Positions 1 to 10,719 of a DNA stretch of 64,000 nt are shown here, piece after piece (position 1 is the stretch's first letter; each line of letters starts with the position of its first letter). The notes beneath the pieces are model-generated. The model saw only the letters and a program-made list of their open reading frames with translations, had not been told where the DNA came from and did no database searches. The position numbers and the translations under genes are program-made. Source of the stretch: Brasenia schreberi (Eukaryota; Streptophyta; Magnoliopsida; Nymphaeales; Cabombaceae); the NCBI GenBank assembly GCA_036023115.1, contig JAYKKT010000040.1, forward strand, positions 5,429,001-5,493,000, read 5' to 3'.

Positions 1-288
1 ATTAGTATTGATAAATATATATATTGGCTGGGGTTGCATTGACCCAAAGCCGTTCAAGTCGAACCTCGGTTTTGGAAAATGGCCCGGAATACAAGAAAGG
101 TATTGACCCGAACCCGTCTGCCCCTCCTACCCTTCGCAGATAAACACGCTCCGATCCCCTTCTTTTGATGGAGTTTGCGAGAAAATCGGGTTTTGGGGGT
201 TTATGGGTGAGGATAGCATCTCAGGATAAACCCTCCTGTGGAAACATAAGCTTCAAGATGGGAGAATTCGAGTGAATCAGCCGTCTCC
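1..288. other. 5' flank of the first gene
   Basis: This stretch lies upstream of the first ORF and holds no recognisable gene. The reading frame of the downstream ORF is closed by a TAA at 247-249, so the ORF cannot extend in from the left without splicing. I see no convincing TATA box. It probably contains promoter and 5' UTR sequence. Confidence 0.4.
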
Positions 289-2112
289 ATGATCATGGTA
301 TCCTCTCTCTATTCCCCTCTTTCTGTAAACCACTGGATTGGGCTCAAAGAGACTCACAGATGGCCTCCTGAACACCAAATTTTGAAGTCTTATCTGAAGC
401 ATCCTGTTGTTACTCCATCAAGAAGGGGAACGAAACAATCCATCTGTTGCGTCTTCCTTTTCCCTGAACTTCATTTTGTAGCGGGAAATCCAATACCCAA
501 ATGGAGAAACCTCACCAGTGACCCCTTTTCAACAATGGCCCTGCGGAGAAACATTGTGGCGTTCGCCGGAAGGAGCAAGAAGAAGCCCGGCGGCCCGCCG
601 TCCGGCCGAATAGAAGGAAACGCGGAAGTAAGGAGGGAAGCGAAGAAGAACGCGCGTAAGCGGAGTCGGAGAATCGCCGAGAATTACTTCTTCCGGAAGA
701 ATGATCCTGACAAGAACTACGCCGACGAATTCACCGAGGAAGAGCTCGAGATGATCGGCCTCGGTTACGACCGCCAAGTTCGATTTATGGACCAGAACGA
801 CCCCGCGTTGCGCCATCCTCATGATTGGTACAAGTACGGCGAGTTTGGCCCCTACTCGTGGCGAGGAGTGGTCGTCGGCGACCCGATTCGTGGCCGGTTT
901 TCGGACGAGCGGGTGAGCATAATCTCTTCGGTGAAAGACCACGATGAGTGGGAACAAATCGAGCAATTCGACATGGTGAACGATTACGGCCAGCGTTTAA
1001 GCCAATTGGATGAGACTATTGGATTGAAGTATTTCTGGGTCTTCGTTAGGCATCCGCGATGGAAACAGAGCGAATTGCCGTGGGAACAATGGACTCTGGT
1101 TTCAGAAGTCGCACTCGAAACGGGTGAGAAGAGATTGAACAAATGGAATTTGATGGGTAGGCTCGGAAACAAAACGAGGGCTTTGATCACTCAATGTGCA
1201 GCTTGGATGAGACCTGATATTCTGTATGTGAAGAGGCCAGTTTTCCAATGTAGATTTGAGCCTCAGGATGAGTTCTTTCAATTGCTTGGCCCCTTGCTTG
1301 ATCCTGAAACAGAGGAAAATTACATGTTTGAGGTGAAACTTGAAGATGGTAGGAGAGAGATTTGTACTTACTTTGGTGGATTGTGTAAGATTGTGAGAGC
1401 AAACCCCAAAGCATATGTAGATGATGTGGTCAAGGCATATGAAAAGCTTGATAATGAGAGGAAATCTTTGTGCTGGGAATTCTTATTGTCAAACCATCCT
1501 GTGCCTCTCTTGCATCCTTATACCAGAGAGTGGAAAGCCAAGTTAGAGGAAATGGAGCTTGGTTGCGACGCGAATGACGAAGGCGATGAGGAAACAGACC
1601 AGACGAATTTTACAGATTGGATAGAAGACGATGATGATGATGAAGATGGTGTTATAGATGTTGACGGTGAAGGAGAGACGAATGGAGATGATGAATTGGG
1701 GAATAAGCAAGAGGCTCTCGCAGCCGAGGACACAGAACAGTATTGGGAGGAAGAGTTTGAGAAAGCCATTAGAGACCCCAAAGCCATGGAGAACCTGGTT
1801 GAGAAGAGTATGAAAATGAACAGTAAGATTTACAAGAGGCAAATGGAGTGGATGAATGGCAGATCTAAGTCTCCGACGCCGAACGCCATAGAGGAGAAGG
1901 AAATTGTTGCTGAAAAGGAGAGTGAAGTTCAGCAGAGTGCATCAGAGTGGGAAGATGTGGGTTACGGAAGGATGAAAGTTAAGAAAAGCAGGATCCCACC
2001 AGAGCTGTTTCTAAGGGCTGCTGTGCGACCCTTTACTTACAAAAACCTATTCAAAGAGATTGTTTTGATGAGACATGCTATCATTGACCAGGAGGTCACT
2101 GTGAGGGTTTAA
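289..2112 (+). CDS. Chloroplast-type conserved protein, pTAC/PAP-like (single open exon)
   Basis: A single uninterrupted ORF of 607 aa. The first 82 residues look like a plastid transit region (hydroxylated and basic, few acids). A second possible start is ATG 535, which would give 525 aa. After a Lys/Arg-rich segment (about residues 100-128) comes a highly conserved-looking body with motifs such as EEELEMIGLGYDR, YKYGEFGPYSWRGVVVG, FWVFVRHPRW and HPYTREWKAKLEEMELGCD. A long acidic tract follows (about residues 425-470), then a basic C-terminus with SRIPPELFLRAAVRPFTYKN. From memory the body resembles the C-terminal half of pTAC3/PAP1, a SAP-domain subunit associated with the plastid-encoded RNA polymerase. 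I could not verify this, and no SAP or PPR region is present here. If that is right, this is either a partial gene or an intronless partial copy. A role in plastid gene expression is inference only. Confidence 0.72.
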   Translation: MIMVSSLYSPLSVNHWIGLKETHRWPPEHQILKSYLKHPVVTPSRRGTKQSICCVFLFPELHFVAGNPIPKWRNLTSDPFSTMALRRNIVAFAGRSKKKPGGPPSGRIEGNAEVRREAKKNARKRSRRIAENYFFRKNDPDKNYADEFTEEELEMIGLGYDRQVRFMDQNDPALRHPHDWYKYGEFGPYSWRGVVVGDPIRGRFSDERVSIISSVKDHDEWEQIEQFDMVNDYGQRLSQLDETIGLKYFWVFVRHPRWKQSELPWEQWTLVSEVALETGEKRLNKWNLMGRLGNKTRALITQCAAWMRPDILYVKRPVFQCRFEPQDEFFQLLGPLLDPETEENYMFEVKLEDGRREICTYFGGLCKIVRANPKAYVDDVVKAYEKLDNERKSLCWEFLLSNHPVPLLHPYTREWKAKLEEMELGCDANDEGDEETDQTNFTDWIEDDDDDEDGVIDVDGEGETNGDDELGNKQEALAAEDTEQYWEEEFEKAIRDPKAMENLVEKSMKMNSKIYKRQMEWMNGRSKSPTPNAIEEKEIVAEKESEVQQSASEWEDVGYGRMKVKKSRIPPELFLRAAVRPFTYKNLFKEIVLMRHAIIDQEVTVRV

Positions 2113-2629
2113 ATCCATGAAATTTTGGTAAAACTATTCATCTCTACGTATATCTGAAAGGATGGATGGAAAGGTGAAGGCAAGTTTTCAGTGTCTATCT
2201 TTTTCCTTCCCTTTTCTTTCTGATAATAGTATACAACTTGATTGTGGCTCCTGGCATATTTCCTGTATCTGATTTATATGTTCACCATTTGTTAGATTTT
2301 GTGGTAAAGAAATTATCTTTTAGATTTATCTGCTTCTTAGAATATCGTAGTTTCAAGCATTTAACTGGGACTAAATCATAAGACACGGGATCCACCTATG
2401 AGGTGAGAATAACTTCACTATTGCGTGCCAATGTGCAATCAAACTGACACGAAAAAGATCAAGCCGCCCTGTTTTTTCCTTTTTGATGGTATGCAGGAAC
2501 ACGACGCGAAGCAGGAGATTGCAACTGAAACATATCCAGGTGCGCGAGATTCATGGGAATAGCCTGTATTTTCGGAAGTTTAGTGATCTTTATAAACAGG
2601 GAAAGTATTTCAGTCACAATTTCTTAACT
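2113..2629. other. 3' UTR and downstream region of the first gene
   Basis: Non-coding sequence after the first ORF. A possible splice acceptor (pyrimidine-rich tract ending GTATGCAG near 2489-2497) suggests a spliced 3' UTR. I see no protein-coding potential. It runs into the presumed left end of a degenerate copia element. Confidence 0.35.
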
Positions 2630-3062
2630 TGTTAAGAAAATACATCTATTTAACCTTGTGAATCTTAAGTTGCTCTGTTTTGTTGTCTTCAACGAGCCCA
2701 ACGAGATCTTCTATGGCTAGATTTGCTGCCACCCTTATCGGCCGGGATAACAGTGTTTGTAAATTGTGTATTTGTAAAGATAAGAGGATAGCCATTCTTG
2801 GCGTTCTCGTCTACGAAAAACAGCTAGACCGGCCAACTATACGAAAAACAGCTAGACCGGCCAACTAGCCGCTTTTCGACAGTTACAGCAACGCGTATAG
2901 ATAAGGGCTCCCAACAGAAAGGTGAGAAACCGGAAAGCATATATTTTGTTCTCTTTTGCTCTATTATGTTTTTTTCTCTTCATTAAGACGATGAATATTA
3001 GGTGAGTAATCCGACAAAGCTACGGGAAATATACGGCGAAGCTGTTGAGGGACTCCATCACT
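2630..3062 (+). repeat. Diverged 5' LTR of the copia remnant
   Basis: The segment around 2790-3062 aligns by eye with 6890-7105. Shared blocks include GGATAGYCATT, the GCTTTTCGA region, a run of CTTTTGCTCT-type pyrimidines, and GCTACGRGAAATAT near the end. A TGGTATCA primer-binding-like motif follows directly. The left edge is uncertain. Confidence 0.5.
2812..2867 (+). repeat. Perfect 28-bp tandem duplication inside the 5' LTR
   Basis: Two identical 28-bp units lie at 2812-2839 and 2840-2867, each beginning TACGAAAAACAGCTAG and ending GGCCAACTA. The matching place in the 3' LTR (around 6912-6945) has only one diverged unit. The duplication therefore arose in this copy or in its 5' LTR. The exact identity of the units, in an otherwise badly eroded LTR, implies a fairly recent event. 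Confidence 0.9.
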
Positions 3063-3339
3063 GGTATCATAGGCTCGCCATTTGCAAACAAAGAGGTACG
3101 GTGTTGAGTTTTGTAGAAATGGGAAACAAAAAAAAATGAGAAAAAAGAGAACTCCCTGCTTTGGTCGGAAAGAACACACCGTTTGTTTGAAACCACTAAT
3201 TGTAGCCTAAGTCAGACGACAGAAAAAAAGTGCCTAAAAGATTGTCACCTAAAGTGAAACTGCAAAAGCAAGAAGGCCTAGAAGGTCGTTGGCTAAAGCG
3301 TAACCTCGCATAAACCAGAAGGTTATTGTCCCACAGGAA

Positions 3340-3465
3340 AAACCCTATAGAGGATAGAAAACAAACAGTCGAAAGCCGTCGCCCATAGGCACGCCATAAT
3401 CACGAAACACGTTGCAGATGCTATAGAACAAACGACTCAAAGTCGCCGCCCAAAGGCAAATCAGA
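3340..3465 (+). repeat. Imperfect tandem repeat in the copia leader
   Basis: Two related blocks, about 3351-3393 and 3420-3460, share the pattern GATAGAAAACAAAC, then GTCG, then CGCCCAWAGGCA. They lie between the primer-binding site and gag in the untranslated leader of the dead copia element. The significance is unknown. Confidence 0.45.
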
Positions 3466-6400
3466 AAAGAAAACCTGCAGAGAATAGAGACCATTGTTTC
3501 TACCTCCTCCTCCTTTCTCTACTTCTCTCTCTTTCCTGTTTTATAATGCATTCAAAACCACGTTCGAAAATAGAAACCATGATTTTTCGAAACCACCACA
3601 ACGGTTTCAAAAAATTACCTCCAACAGTGAACTTTGGTTGATTTTGAAAAATACAGAATGTCACATGATAAAATTACCAAAATATCAAGATATTTTTTAG
3701 TAAAAAAATGAGTTTACCCTCAATCGACAAAAGAACAACTTTGCTCTCTAGTTGTTTATAAAAATTACGGAATACTGACGTACTAAATTATATTCTTGCC
3801 CCTAGATGAGTATTTATTCACGGTCTTGCCCCGAACCTTTTTAAAAATTTACAAAAATGAAGAGAAAGGTAAATTTTATAGTTTGCCTTTGGAATAGTGA
3901 AAAATTACATGATAGGAAAAACAAGAAAAATTATGGATTTGTCCCAAGTTTTGTTCTGAAAAATAACATAATCAAGTTATTAAAAACTCAAAAATGGTAC
4001 TTAAAATATGTTTGAAATTACTTTTAAGTACATGAGTTATTTAAATTCAATAGATGGATATTTATATTTTATATTTTAATAGTTGGCTATTTGTTATATG
4101 TTGCTTATTAAATGTTTTCCTATTAGACCATTTAATTTATATTTTTGTTAAATACATAAAATGAACTCTGGAATATGTATGTCAAAATTGGCAAAAACAA
4201 AAAAATTAAATGGTCTTAATTTCCAAGTATAGAAAAGAATAATGTTATTTGGCACTTACACTAAAAGGTTTAAAATATGTACTACAAGAAACAGCCACCC
4301 CTTAACGTTGTTGAGCAACAAAAGGAAATATATAAAACATTCATAAAGGATGACAGAATAGCAAGAATTATTATAATAACATATATGATGGATGACTTGA
4401 TTAGGGTCTTTAAAGAATATGAGACCATCAAAGAGTTTTTGAATAGATAACATCCAAATATGATACAACAATTAAGTTACATGTTTCACTGTTGCTGTAA
4501 AAATACTCCTATAAGATGAAAGGAGATAATGTAGTAGAACATATTAACAAAATGTTGGTAATGACAAGAGACTTAGTTGTAGCCAAATCAATCATACTAG
4601 AACTTATCCAGATATTCACCATACTAAATACATTTCCCCATCATGGAACATAGTCCCTATTGCCCTTAGACTAAGGCTTTAAACGATCCTTTCTGAATTC
4701 TCCCTTAAACTAACAATTGAAAAAGAGCATATGAATAAAAATAAGAAGAAAACATTACTACCAGTTGAAGATTAGATAGGATCTAGCTCTAAAGTCAACC
4801 AAAAGATAAATAAATCAAACAAGAACTTTGGCAAAAAGGGTAGTTAATCTTTTAAGAAAATGAAGAAAAACATTTTTTAGATCAAGTACTTCAACTGCGA
4901 AAAAATTGGACAAAAAAAGAGGAATTACCACAACAAGAATGGTAGAAATACCTAGCAACATTGACAATCGGAGAAGCATGATATAATTTATATTATATCT
5001 GAATGTTTGTACATAGATTGTCCGGTGACTGACTAGTAGATTGACTTAGGAGCGACGAGAAACATCTCAAAAAGCAAGAAAGGGGTAATAGACTTAAATG
5101 AATACAAACGAGGAGAATATCGGGTATACATGTGAAATAATATTTTTTGAGATGTTTTTGAAATTAGGTCTTTTATAATTTATGTACAAGGCACACCGGT
5201 TGTTCTAATTGATGTATTGATTGTGCCAAGTATAATGTGTAATCTGGTTTCGGTTTCTGCCTTTGTTAAGAAGAGCTTTGAGGTCAATTTATTTTTGGAA
5301 AAGTGATTGTAGGAATGCATGAGAGAGTAGTTTTCTCTTCTCAGTTTGATGTAGAACATAACTTATTCAAACTTAATATTAATGAAAGTGAAGATTCTTC
5401 TGTTTATATTGATTATGCCTTTAATGTTAATGTGAATGTATAGAATAAACGCCTAGGGCATATAAGTTTTAAAAAGTTCAAAAAATTATCCAACTTTGAC
5501 TTATTGTCAGGATTTAAGGAAAATACTATATAAAGGAAAATGACGAGAAAATCTTTTTCTAAAGAAACAACAAGTGTAACAACCCTATTAAAAATTATTC
5601 ATATTTATTTATGTAGACCTTTTAAAATAAGATTACATCAATAAAATGTTTATTTTATAACCTTTATCTATGATTATTCGAGTGAAACACTTGAAACATT
5701 CAAATAATAAAAGTAGGAAGTTGAAAATCAACTAGGGCATACAATTAAAGTCTTGAGATAAATTAAAGGTGGTAAGTACACCTCTATAGAATTTCTAGAA
5801 TTATTTAAAGACTTTGGTATTTCAAAGTAAAATATAATGCCTAAGACACTTCAATAGAATGGTATAATAAAAAGATACAACATAACCTTACTAAATATTA
5901 CAAGGTATTTTATTTTAATAGATGTCTCTCTACTAAGGATAATTTGAAAGAGAAGTGATAAGTACAGTTGTCTATATATTCAACAGAGTACCATATAAAG
6001 TTATATTCTATACACCATATGAGATGTAGTTTGGAAGAAAATTCAAACCAAGTCATCTCTTGAGGAAGGGATTTAGGCAAATTGTCCCAGTGAAAGAGAC
6101 GATAAGCCTAATGTTCTTTATACATAAGTTGTGGGTAGTTTATGTATGTTATGTATGTTATATTATGTACAAGACCTCATATCAGCTTCGTTGTTAGTCT
6201 TGTAAGTAGATATCAAAATAATCCTTGATAGCAACACTGGATAGATGTGAAAAGGATTATAAGAAATTGTATTTTCAAGAATATAAACTAGAAGTAGTAG
6301 GATACACTTGTTGGAAGCAAAGATGAAAACAAATCAACTTCGAAACCAATATTCTTATTTTGAGGTGGAGTTGTTTATTTGACATGTAAGAAATAGTGAT

Positions 6401-6489
6401 ATGTACCATTGCATATATAAGAGATTGAGTATGTGGTTTGTTGTATAGTTACAACTAGTCTCATTTAAATAAGTCGTTTTATACGTGAT

Positions 6490-6753
6490 TTGAAGCTTGA
6501 TATAGTTAATGAGTCAGTTATTATTTATTATGACAACAATGCAACAATTACTGTAATAAATAGTGAACTTTATAACTCCAAAAGCAAGCATATAATGTTT
6601 AAATATCACTATGTTTATGATATAGTTACGGAAAAAGAAATATTAATCTCATATATGTTAATTGATGATATGTTAACAGACCTCTTGATTAAAAGCATAA
6701 AAGAATATCTTTTCTTAAAACATATTATAAATATGAGTTTAAGATATGTTTGA
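6490..6753 (+). pseudogene. copia pol C-terminus (RNase H) remnant
   Basis: The longest surviving open piece (87 aa) of the copia polyprotein. It keeps the RNase H active-site block YYDNNATITVIN, corresponding to the usual copia DNxAA motif, then SKHIMFKYHYV (usually [13 protein letters not shown]), and ends in the typical LTDLLIKSI and FLKHIINM segment (normally xTKxL...LGM). Upstream, in broken frames from about 6235, are further RNase H remnants. It is a fragment and not a functional gene. Confidence 0.75.
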
Positions 6754-6754
6754 A

Positions 6755-7105
6755 TATTGGGTAGGTAAGCAATCACATGATTGTAATCATAAGATGATAA
6801 GACTAGGAAAAACCTAAAAAATTAGAAGATAAAACTAGTATGTGAGATTATTTAGCTAGAAATGAAAAGTGAGAGATGTAGAGAGAAAAGGATAGTCATT
6901 TTCGGTATTATCATCCATGAAAATGACTATATTAACTATCTAGCTGCTTTTCGATTGTGGAAAACTACAAAACCTACCTTCTTTTGACTTTAGCTCTCTT
7001 TGCTCTTCTTTTCTTATTCAGACATCATCTCCTGCCTATCTGACGAGAAAAATCAGTTGATGCTACGAGAAATATCCCATTAAGCTGGTGAAGAACCCCG
7101 TCAGT
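6755..7105 (+). repeat. Diverged 3' LTR of the copia remnant
   Basis: This block is homologous by eye to 2790-3062, most clearly in the last 80 bases, where GCTACGAGAAATAT pairs with GCTACGGGAAATAT. It begins just after the end of the pol remnant. The left edge is estimated. Confidence 0.5.
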
Positions 7106-7578
7106 ATTACTCATGCGTCCACATGGTTCTTGCCCAAAGGTAGAGCGGTGCAGATTAATAAAATCTCATCTGCTAAAGACTGTGTATGGTGATAAACCTC
7201 CTAACACATACTTCAAATGAGGTCCTTACGACTCGTTAAGGTTAACAGATGTCGCTTAATTTGTTGTCATAAAATCTTCATACGAGCTTATGCCACGCCA
7301 AATTTTTGGTGACGAAGAAAAACCAATTTTGTGTGTGTGTGAGAGAGAGACGCTTCTATTTGCAACAAGGACAACGAGCATTAAGCTAGGAGACGAAGAA
7401 ACACCATTTTGAGCTTCTCCCAATTGCCCGTGGCGCTTACTCAGTTCAAACCCACTGCTGCGATCCCCACGTATCCCATTACGTGTGAAACAGATAGATT
7501 CGCCACACTCGGTCACGCCCCTTCCTTCACCTATAAACTAACACGAATTCCACCCTCCTCGCGTAGACGGAGAGAAAC
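7106..7578 (+). promoter_or_regulatory. Upstream region of the metallothionein gene
   Basis: The sequence between the dead copia element and the metallothionein start. A TATA-like CTATAAAC lies at 7531-7538, about 45 bases before the ATG. An ACGTGTG element at 7481-7487 and a CACGTAT at about 7469 resemble ABA-response (ABRE-type) cores. Ec metallothioneins are typically seed-specific and ABA-responsive, so these fit, but they are short motifs and prove nothing alone. ORFs here are short and unconvincing. Confidence 0.4.
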
Positions 7579-8156
7579 ATGGAAGACATAACACGGTGCA
7601 ACGAGACATGCGGGGTGCGCCTACCCTTGCCCGGGAGGAGACAGTTGCAGGTATACGTCGTTCCATGATCTTCGTCTTCATCACCACTTGACGAGTTTTC
7701 TTAGTTCTCATGGATTGATTGAATTGCTTGAGTGCATGCACGGGTCTCGGTGGGTGTTGAATCTTACTACGATAGAGCACAAAGATAGCTGATCGATGGC
7801 AAAGTGATCGGCTCTTGAGTTGATGGTCGTGAGTTCGATACTCAGGGCTCTAATCTGGCTTCGGCCTCCCCATTACACAAAAAAAAAACTTTCCTACAGC
7901 AGAAGATAGAAGAAAATCCCACATAGAATTGATCTCGTCGTAGCAGATTCTATTATGGGAGGAGGCTTAATTGGGTTTTTAATGTATGTAATGCAGGTGC
8001 ACGACGACGGAAACCGGAGGGATAGGGACGACGACGCACTCATACTGCAAATGTAGGGAGCACTGTTGTTGCAACCCGTCTGGCTGCGGTAGGTTGACCG
8101 CCGCGGCAGGGTGCAGCTGCGGACCGGGCTGCACCTGTGAGAAGTGCTCCACTTAG
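7579..8156 (+). CDS. Type 4 (Ec) metallothionein, two exons, apparent 1-nt frameshift
   Basis: Exon 1 is 7579-7650 and exon 2 is 7997-8156, joined by a GT-AG intron. Exon 2 encodes the cysteine-rich domains seen in plant type 4 metallothioneins: YCKCREHCCCNPSGCG, then GCSCGPGCTCEKC and the stop. Exon 1 encodes MEDITRCNETCG, followed in the next frame by CAYPCPGGDSC, the hallmark CGCPxPCPGG region. The two parts of exon 1 are out of frame by one base within a GGGG run at 7612-7615. Removing one G from the count gives 76 codons in phase across the intron. The family binds Zn in seeds and embryos through cysteine clusters. The gene is either frameshifted by an assembly or sequencing error or a recent pseudogene. 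Confidence 0.85.
7785..7889 (+). mobile_element. tRNA-derived SINE-like insertion in the metallothionein intron
   Basis: Inside the intron lies a pol III-type internal promoter arrangement: an A-box-like TGGCAAAGTGATCGG (7797-7811) and a B-box-like GAGTTCGATACTC (7831-7843) about 35 bases apart. A GGCTTCGGCCTCCCC segment follows, ending in an A-run (about 7879-7889). That is the organisation of a plant tRNA-derived SINE. No clear target-site duplication was found. Confidence 0.6.
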
Positions 8157-8684
8157 CTATGTGGTGGTGCCTCCGGATCGGCCTGGAGGGCTTCCTCTCT
8201 TACGTCGTCTTGGCTAATGTAATAAGTGATGCACATGCTTGCTTATTATTAGGTTTAGTGATAATCTAAGTGTAAATGTTTGGTTACTACAGTCGGCGTC
8301 GTTGTGCCGTTTGTGTCGTGGGATGTGAAAGAATTCCCCTTATTCATATGTACGTAGAAATTCCTCTTATGCATATGTACGTACATGCATATGTACATAC
8401 ATATGTACGTACATACATACAACAGGTACACATACATACATATCTATATATATATAGAGAGAGAGAGAGTACGTTCGACGTCAACTTCTTCACAAGAATT
8501 AATGGACGGATTTATATGACCACAAGGATTAATGGATTTATATGACGTTTTGATCGTATGAATGGTAGTGACACGAATGATGGTAACGAAGAGTCTCGGT
8601 CTTAGACCGAAGGCATTCATTTGGCTCTACATGTACACTAAATCTATTAAATCTTTTTCGTCATTATTGGTGGATGGTTCAGTC
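8157..8684. other. Spacer with CATA/GTAC-rich simple repeat
   Basis: The 3' flank of the metallothionein gene. From about 8340 to 8470 it is a mix of ATGTACGTACAT palindromic units, (CATA)n, (TA)n and (GA)n. No gene is seen. It ends at the gypsy insertion, with CAGTC at 8680-8684 as the probable target-site duplication. Confidence 0.6.
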
Positions 8685-10020
8685 AGTCACGGACCTGAGT
8701 TCGTGGCGCGCACACCCGCACGCACCCATCACCCGGAGGGCTTCACAGCATGCCATGTTGACTTGAACATTTGTACATATGGTCAATGTAAGTAAAATGG
8801 GTCCTTTGTAAGGTTCGGGTAAGTCTATAAACCCGGACTAGGTCATGTCAGTCTGGTCTATGTTAAGTCGTGTTGGTCCTAGGTCTAGTGGGCTTGGTCC
8901 AAGTCGGGTCGGTTTAACCCTTGGCTAGGTTTGGTCCAGCCGAGTCTAGTTGACCAGAGTCCTAGTCGGTTAGAGCACCCTAGGACAAGTGGTAGCTTAG
9001 GTTGGGACGGTTGGTACATGTTGGGACAGGTGGTGCCTAGCTAAGAGGTGCTGGGACACCTCACCCGCACCCCAAGGGAGGGAGCGATTACCAGCCATAA
9101 CCGTCTCCCTTTGGAGGGAACGGTTACAAGTAACTGGCTAGGCTTGCCTTTAAAGGCACAGCCCTCTCCCTTGTGCAGGATTGTTGAACCGTGAGTGTGA
9201 AGTGAGTGTCCAGCCGAGTGCAGTGAGTGTTGTGAGAGAGTTAAGAGGAGGGAGGAAGACAGGGTCGGACAGCGCCCCTTTGCCACCAGACGGCCTCAGC
9301 AGCAGTCGTGCAGAACCCCTGAACCGGAGGTGTGCTAGTCGCCTAGCGCCAACCTTGCAGTAGAGCCTTGCAGCAGCAACAGCCTGTGTCACTAGTTGTG
9401 CAGGAGTCGTGAACCTGCGCCAGAGTTTAGAGTGTCGAGCAGGTGTGCAATGAAGTCTTGATGCCAGCAGCCAAGCGCAGCAGCTAAGCGCCCCAGACCT
9501 TGCCATTCTCCCTAGCGCCCGTCATCGTGCCAGGCGACTGCCTCAACAGAAGCTTGTTGATGACAAACCTCTTCTTGGTGCCGATCAGAGCAATCTCTCC
9601 AGAGCACTACCATGTGCACCCATCCAGTCCCCATAGCCGACCGTCCAGCAGTCAACCGAACTATAAAGGGGTGTTTTGGTTTGTGTAAACCTCTCCTGAA
9701 CATCCAGTTAGGCGAGACCCTTCTCTGCATGGTTCCAAGGGAACCTTAACTGATTGGAAACCCCGGTTGCACCTGTTCTAATGGAAAAGCCGTGTGTTAT
9801 GTTCCAAGCGTATTTGACCAGTTTGCTTGAGTAATTCTTGTAGTTTCTTTGCATGGAGATATGAAGGAGAGTGATCCTACATCCTAGCGACAGACGTTCT
9901 AAAGTAGTTCAACAGGGGGTAAGTGTTCATTGTTCGGGCTGACAGAATCATCGGGCGATTCTAGCCATCACAGTGATGAGGGACTTAGAAAAAAAATTAG
10001 TCAAAATTCATACTGTGACA
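8685..10020 (+). repeat. 5' LTR of the gypsy element
   Basis: A 1336-bp direct repeat of 14822-16090, ending TACTGTGACA. Its first base appears changed (AG instead of TG). It carries about 67 bp near 9470-9540 that the 3' LTR lacks. Confidence 0.9.
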
Positions 10021-10040
10021 GTTTGGTATCAGAGTCGTAG
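10021..10040 (+). other. Primer-binding site of the gypsy element
   Basis: TTGGTATCAGAG begins two bases after the LTR end. It matches the complement of the initiator tRNA-Met 3' end that primes reverse transcription in many plant LTR retrotransposons. Confidence 0.8.
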
Positions 10041-10719
10041 GCTCGATTCCATACATATTTGACAGCAAAAAAGGATTAAAACATTTACTTTGAACGAAAC
10101 CGAGCGAAGACAGAAAAATGTGACAGAAGATTTCTGCTGATTTTCTAACTCGGTTCTAGATTGGATTACTTGGTTAGAACAGAAAAAAATTTGTTTTAAT
10201 CCCAAATATTTCTATCATACTGTGGTAGGAAGCATTCAAATTGAGGAAAAATCCTCAGCAATCGGTTGAAACCTTCAACAGAAGAAGGACAGAAAACCAA
10301 ATTTGCAGAATTTGCGTTTCTGCATAAATTTGAGAAGTTTGAATCTATTTTTGGTGAAAACTGAAGATAACAACTTGTTTGTTCAGTGACAGTAACAATA
10401 AACAGGTTCAAGAAGACTAATCAACAGAAGTTAGTCGTAAAATCGGGTGAAGTCCGCAGAAATCTGGATTTTTTCGATTTTGTGCAACCTAATTGACAGA
10501 GATAAAAACATTGGATTAAGCCTAAATTTGACATACAGCTTCTTTGTACATCAGTCTGTAACTTTAAATTCTTGGAAGTGTCTCAGATAGAGTCCCAAGG
10601 TCAGTCAGAATCCATCTGTACAGTCTGCAGAAAATTTCTACGAAGTCTGTAAATCAGTCTTATTGTTGGTCAGTTGCTCTTGTTTTGAGTCCAACTTGTA
10701 AACAAAGTCTGTAAACATC

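Larger units (their letters stand above)
2630..7105 (+). mobile_element. Highly degenerate Ty1/copia LTR retrotransposon
   Basis: The order of remnants is that of a copia element on the plus strand: LTR-like block (about 2630-3062), primer-binding-site-like TGGTATCATAGG just after it (about 3063), leader, gag remnant (about 4270-4860), degenerate zinc knuckle (around 4880, KYFNCEKIGQ), protease remnant (DLGATRNIS, about 5040), pre-integrase LGHISFKKF (about 5455), integrase remnants (about 5740-6060), RNase H and C-terminus (about 6235-6753), then a diverged second LTR (about 6755-7105). Most of the reverse transcriptase is missing. Stops and frameshifts occur throughout, so it is long dead. 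The outer limits are approximate because the LTRs have diverged strongly. Confidence 0.7.

Noticed and set aside
289..2112. Naming the first ORF HEMERA/pTAC12, pTAC10 or PAP8
   Set aside because: What I remember of the domain make-up of those proteins does not fit. pTAC10 has an S1 domain and the others lack these motifs. I left the gene symbol empty.
8255..8545. Short ORFs on both strands over the CATA/GTAC repeat
   Set aside because: They are products of simple repeats (runs of Tyr, Met, Val, His and Ile) without any domain.
9150..9506. ORFs within the gypsy LTRs (also around 15179-15756)
   Set aside because: They occur in the non-coding LTR, differ between the two copies and have no domain.
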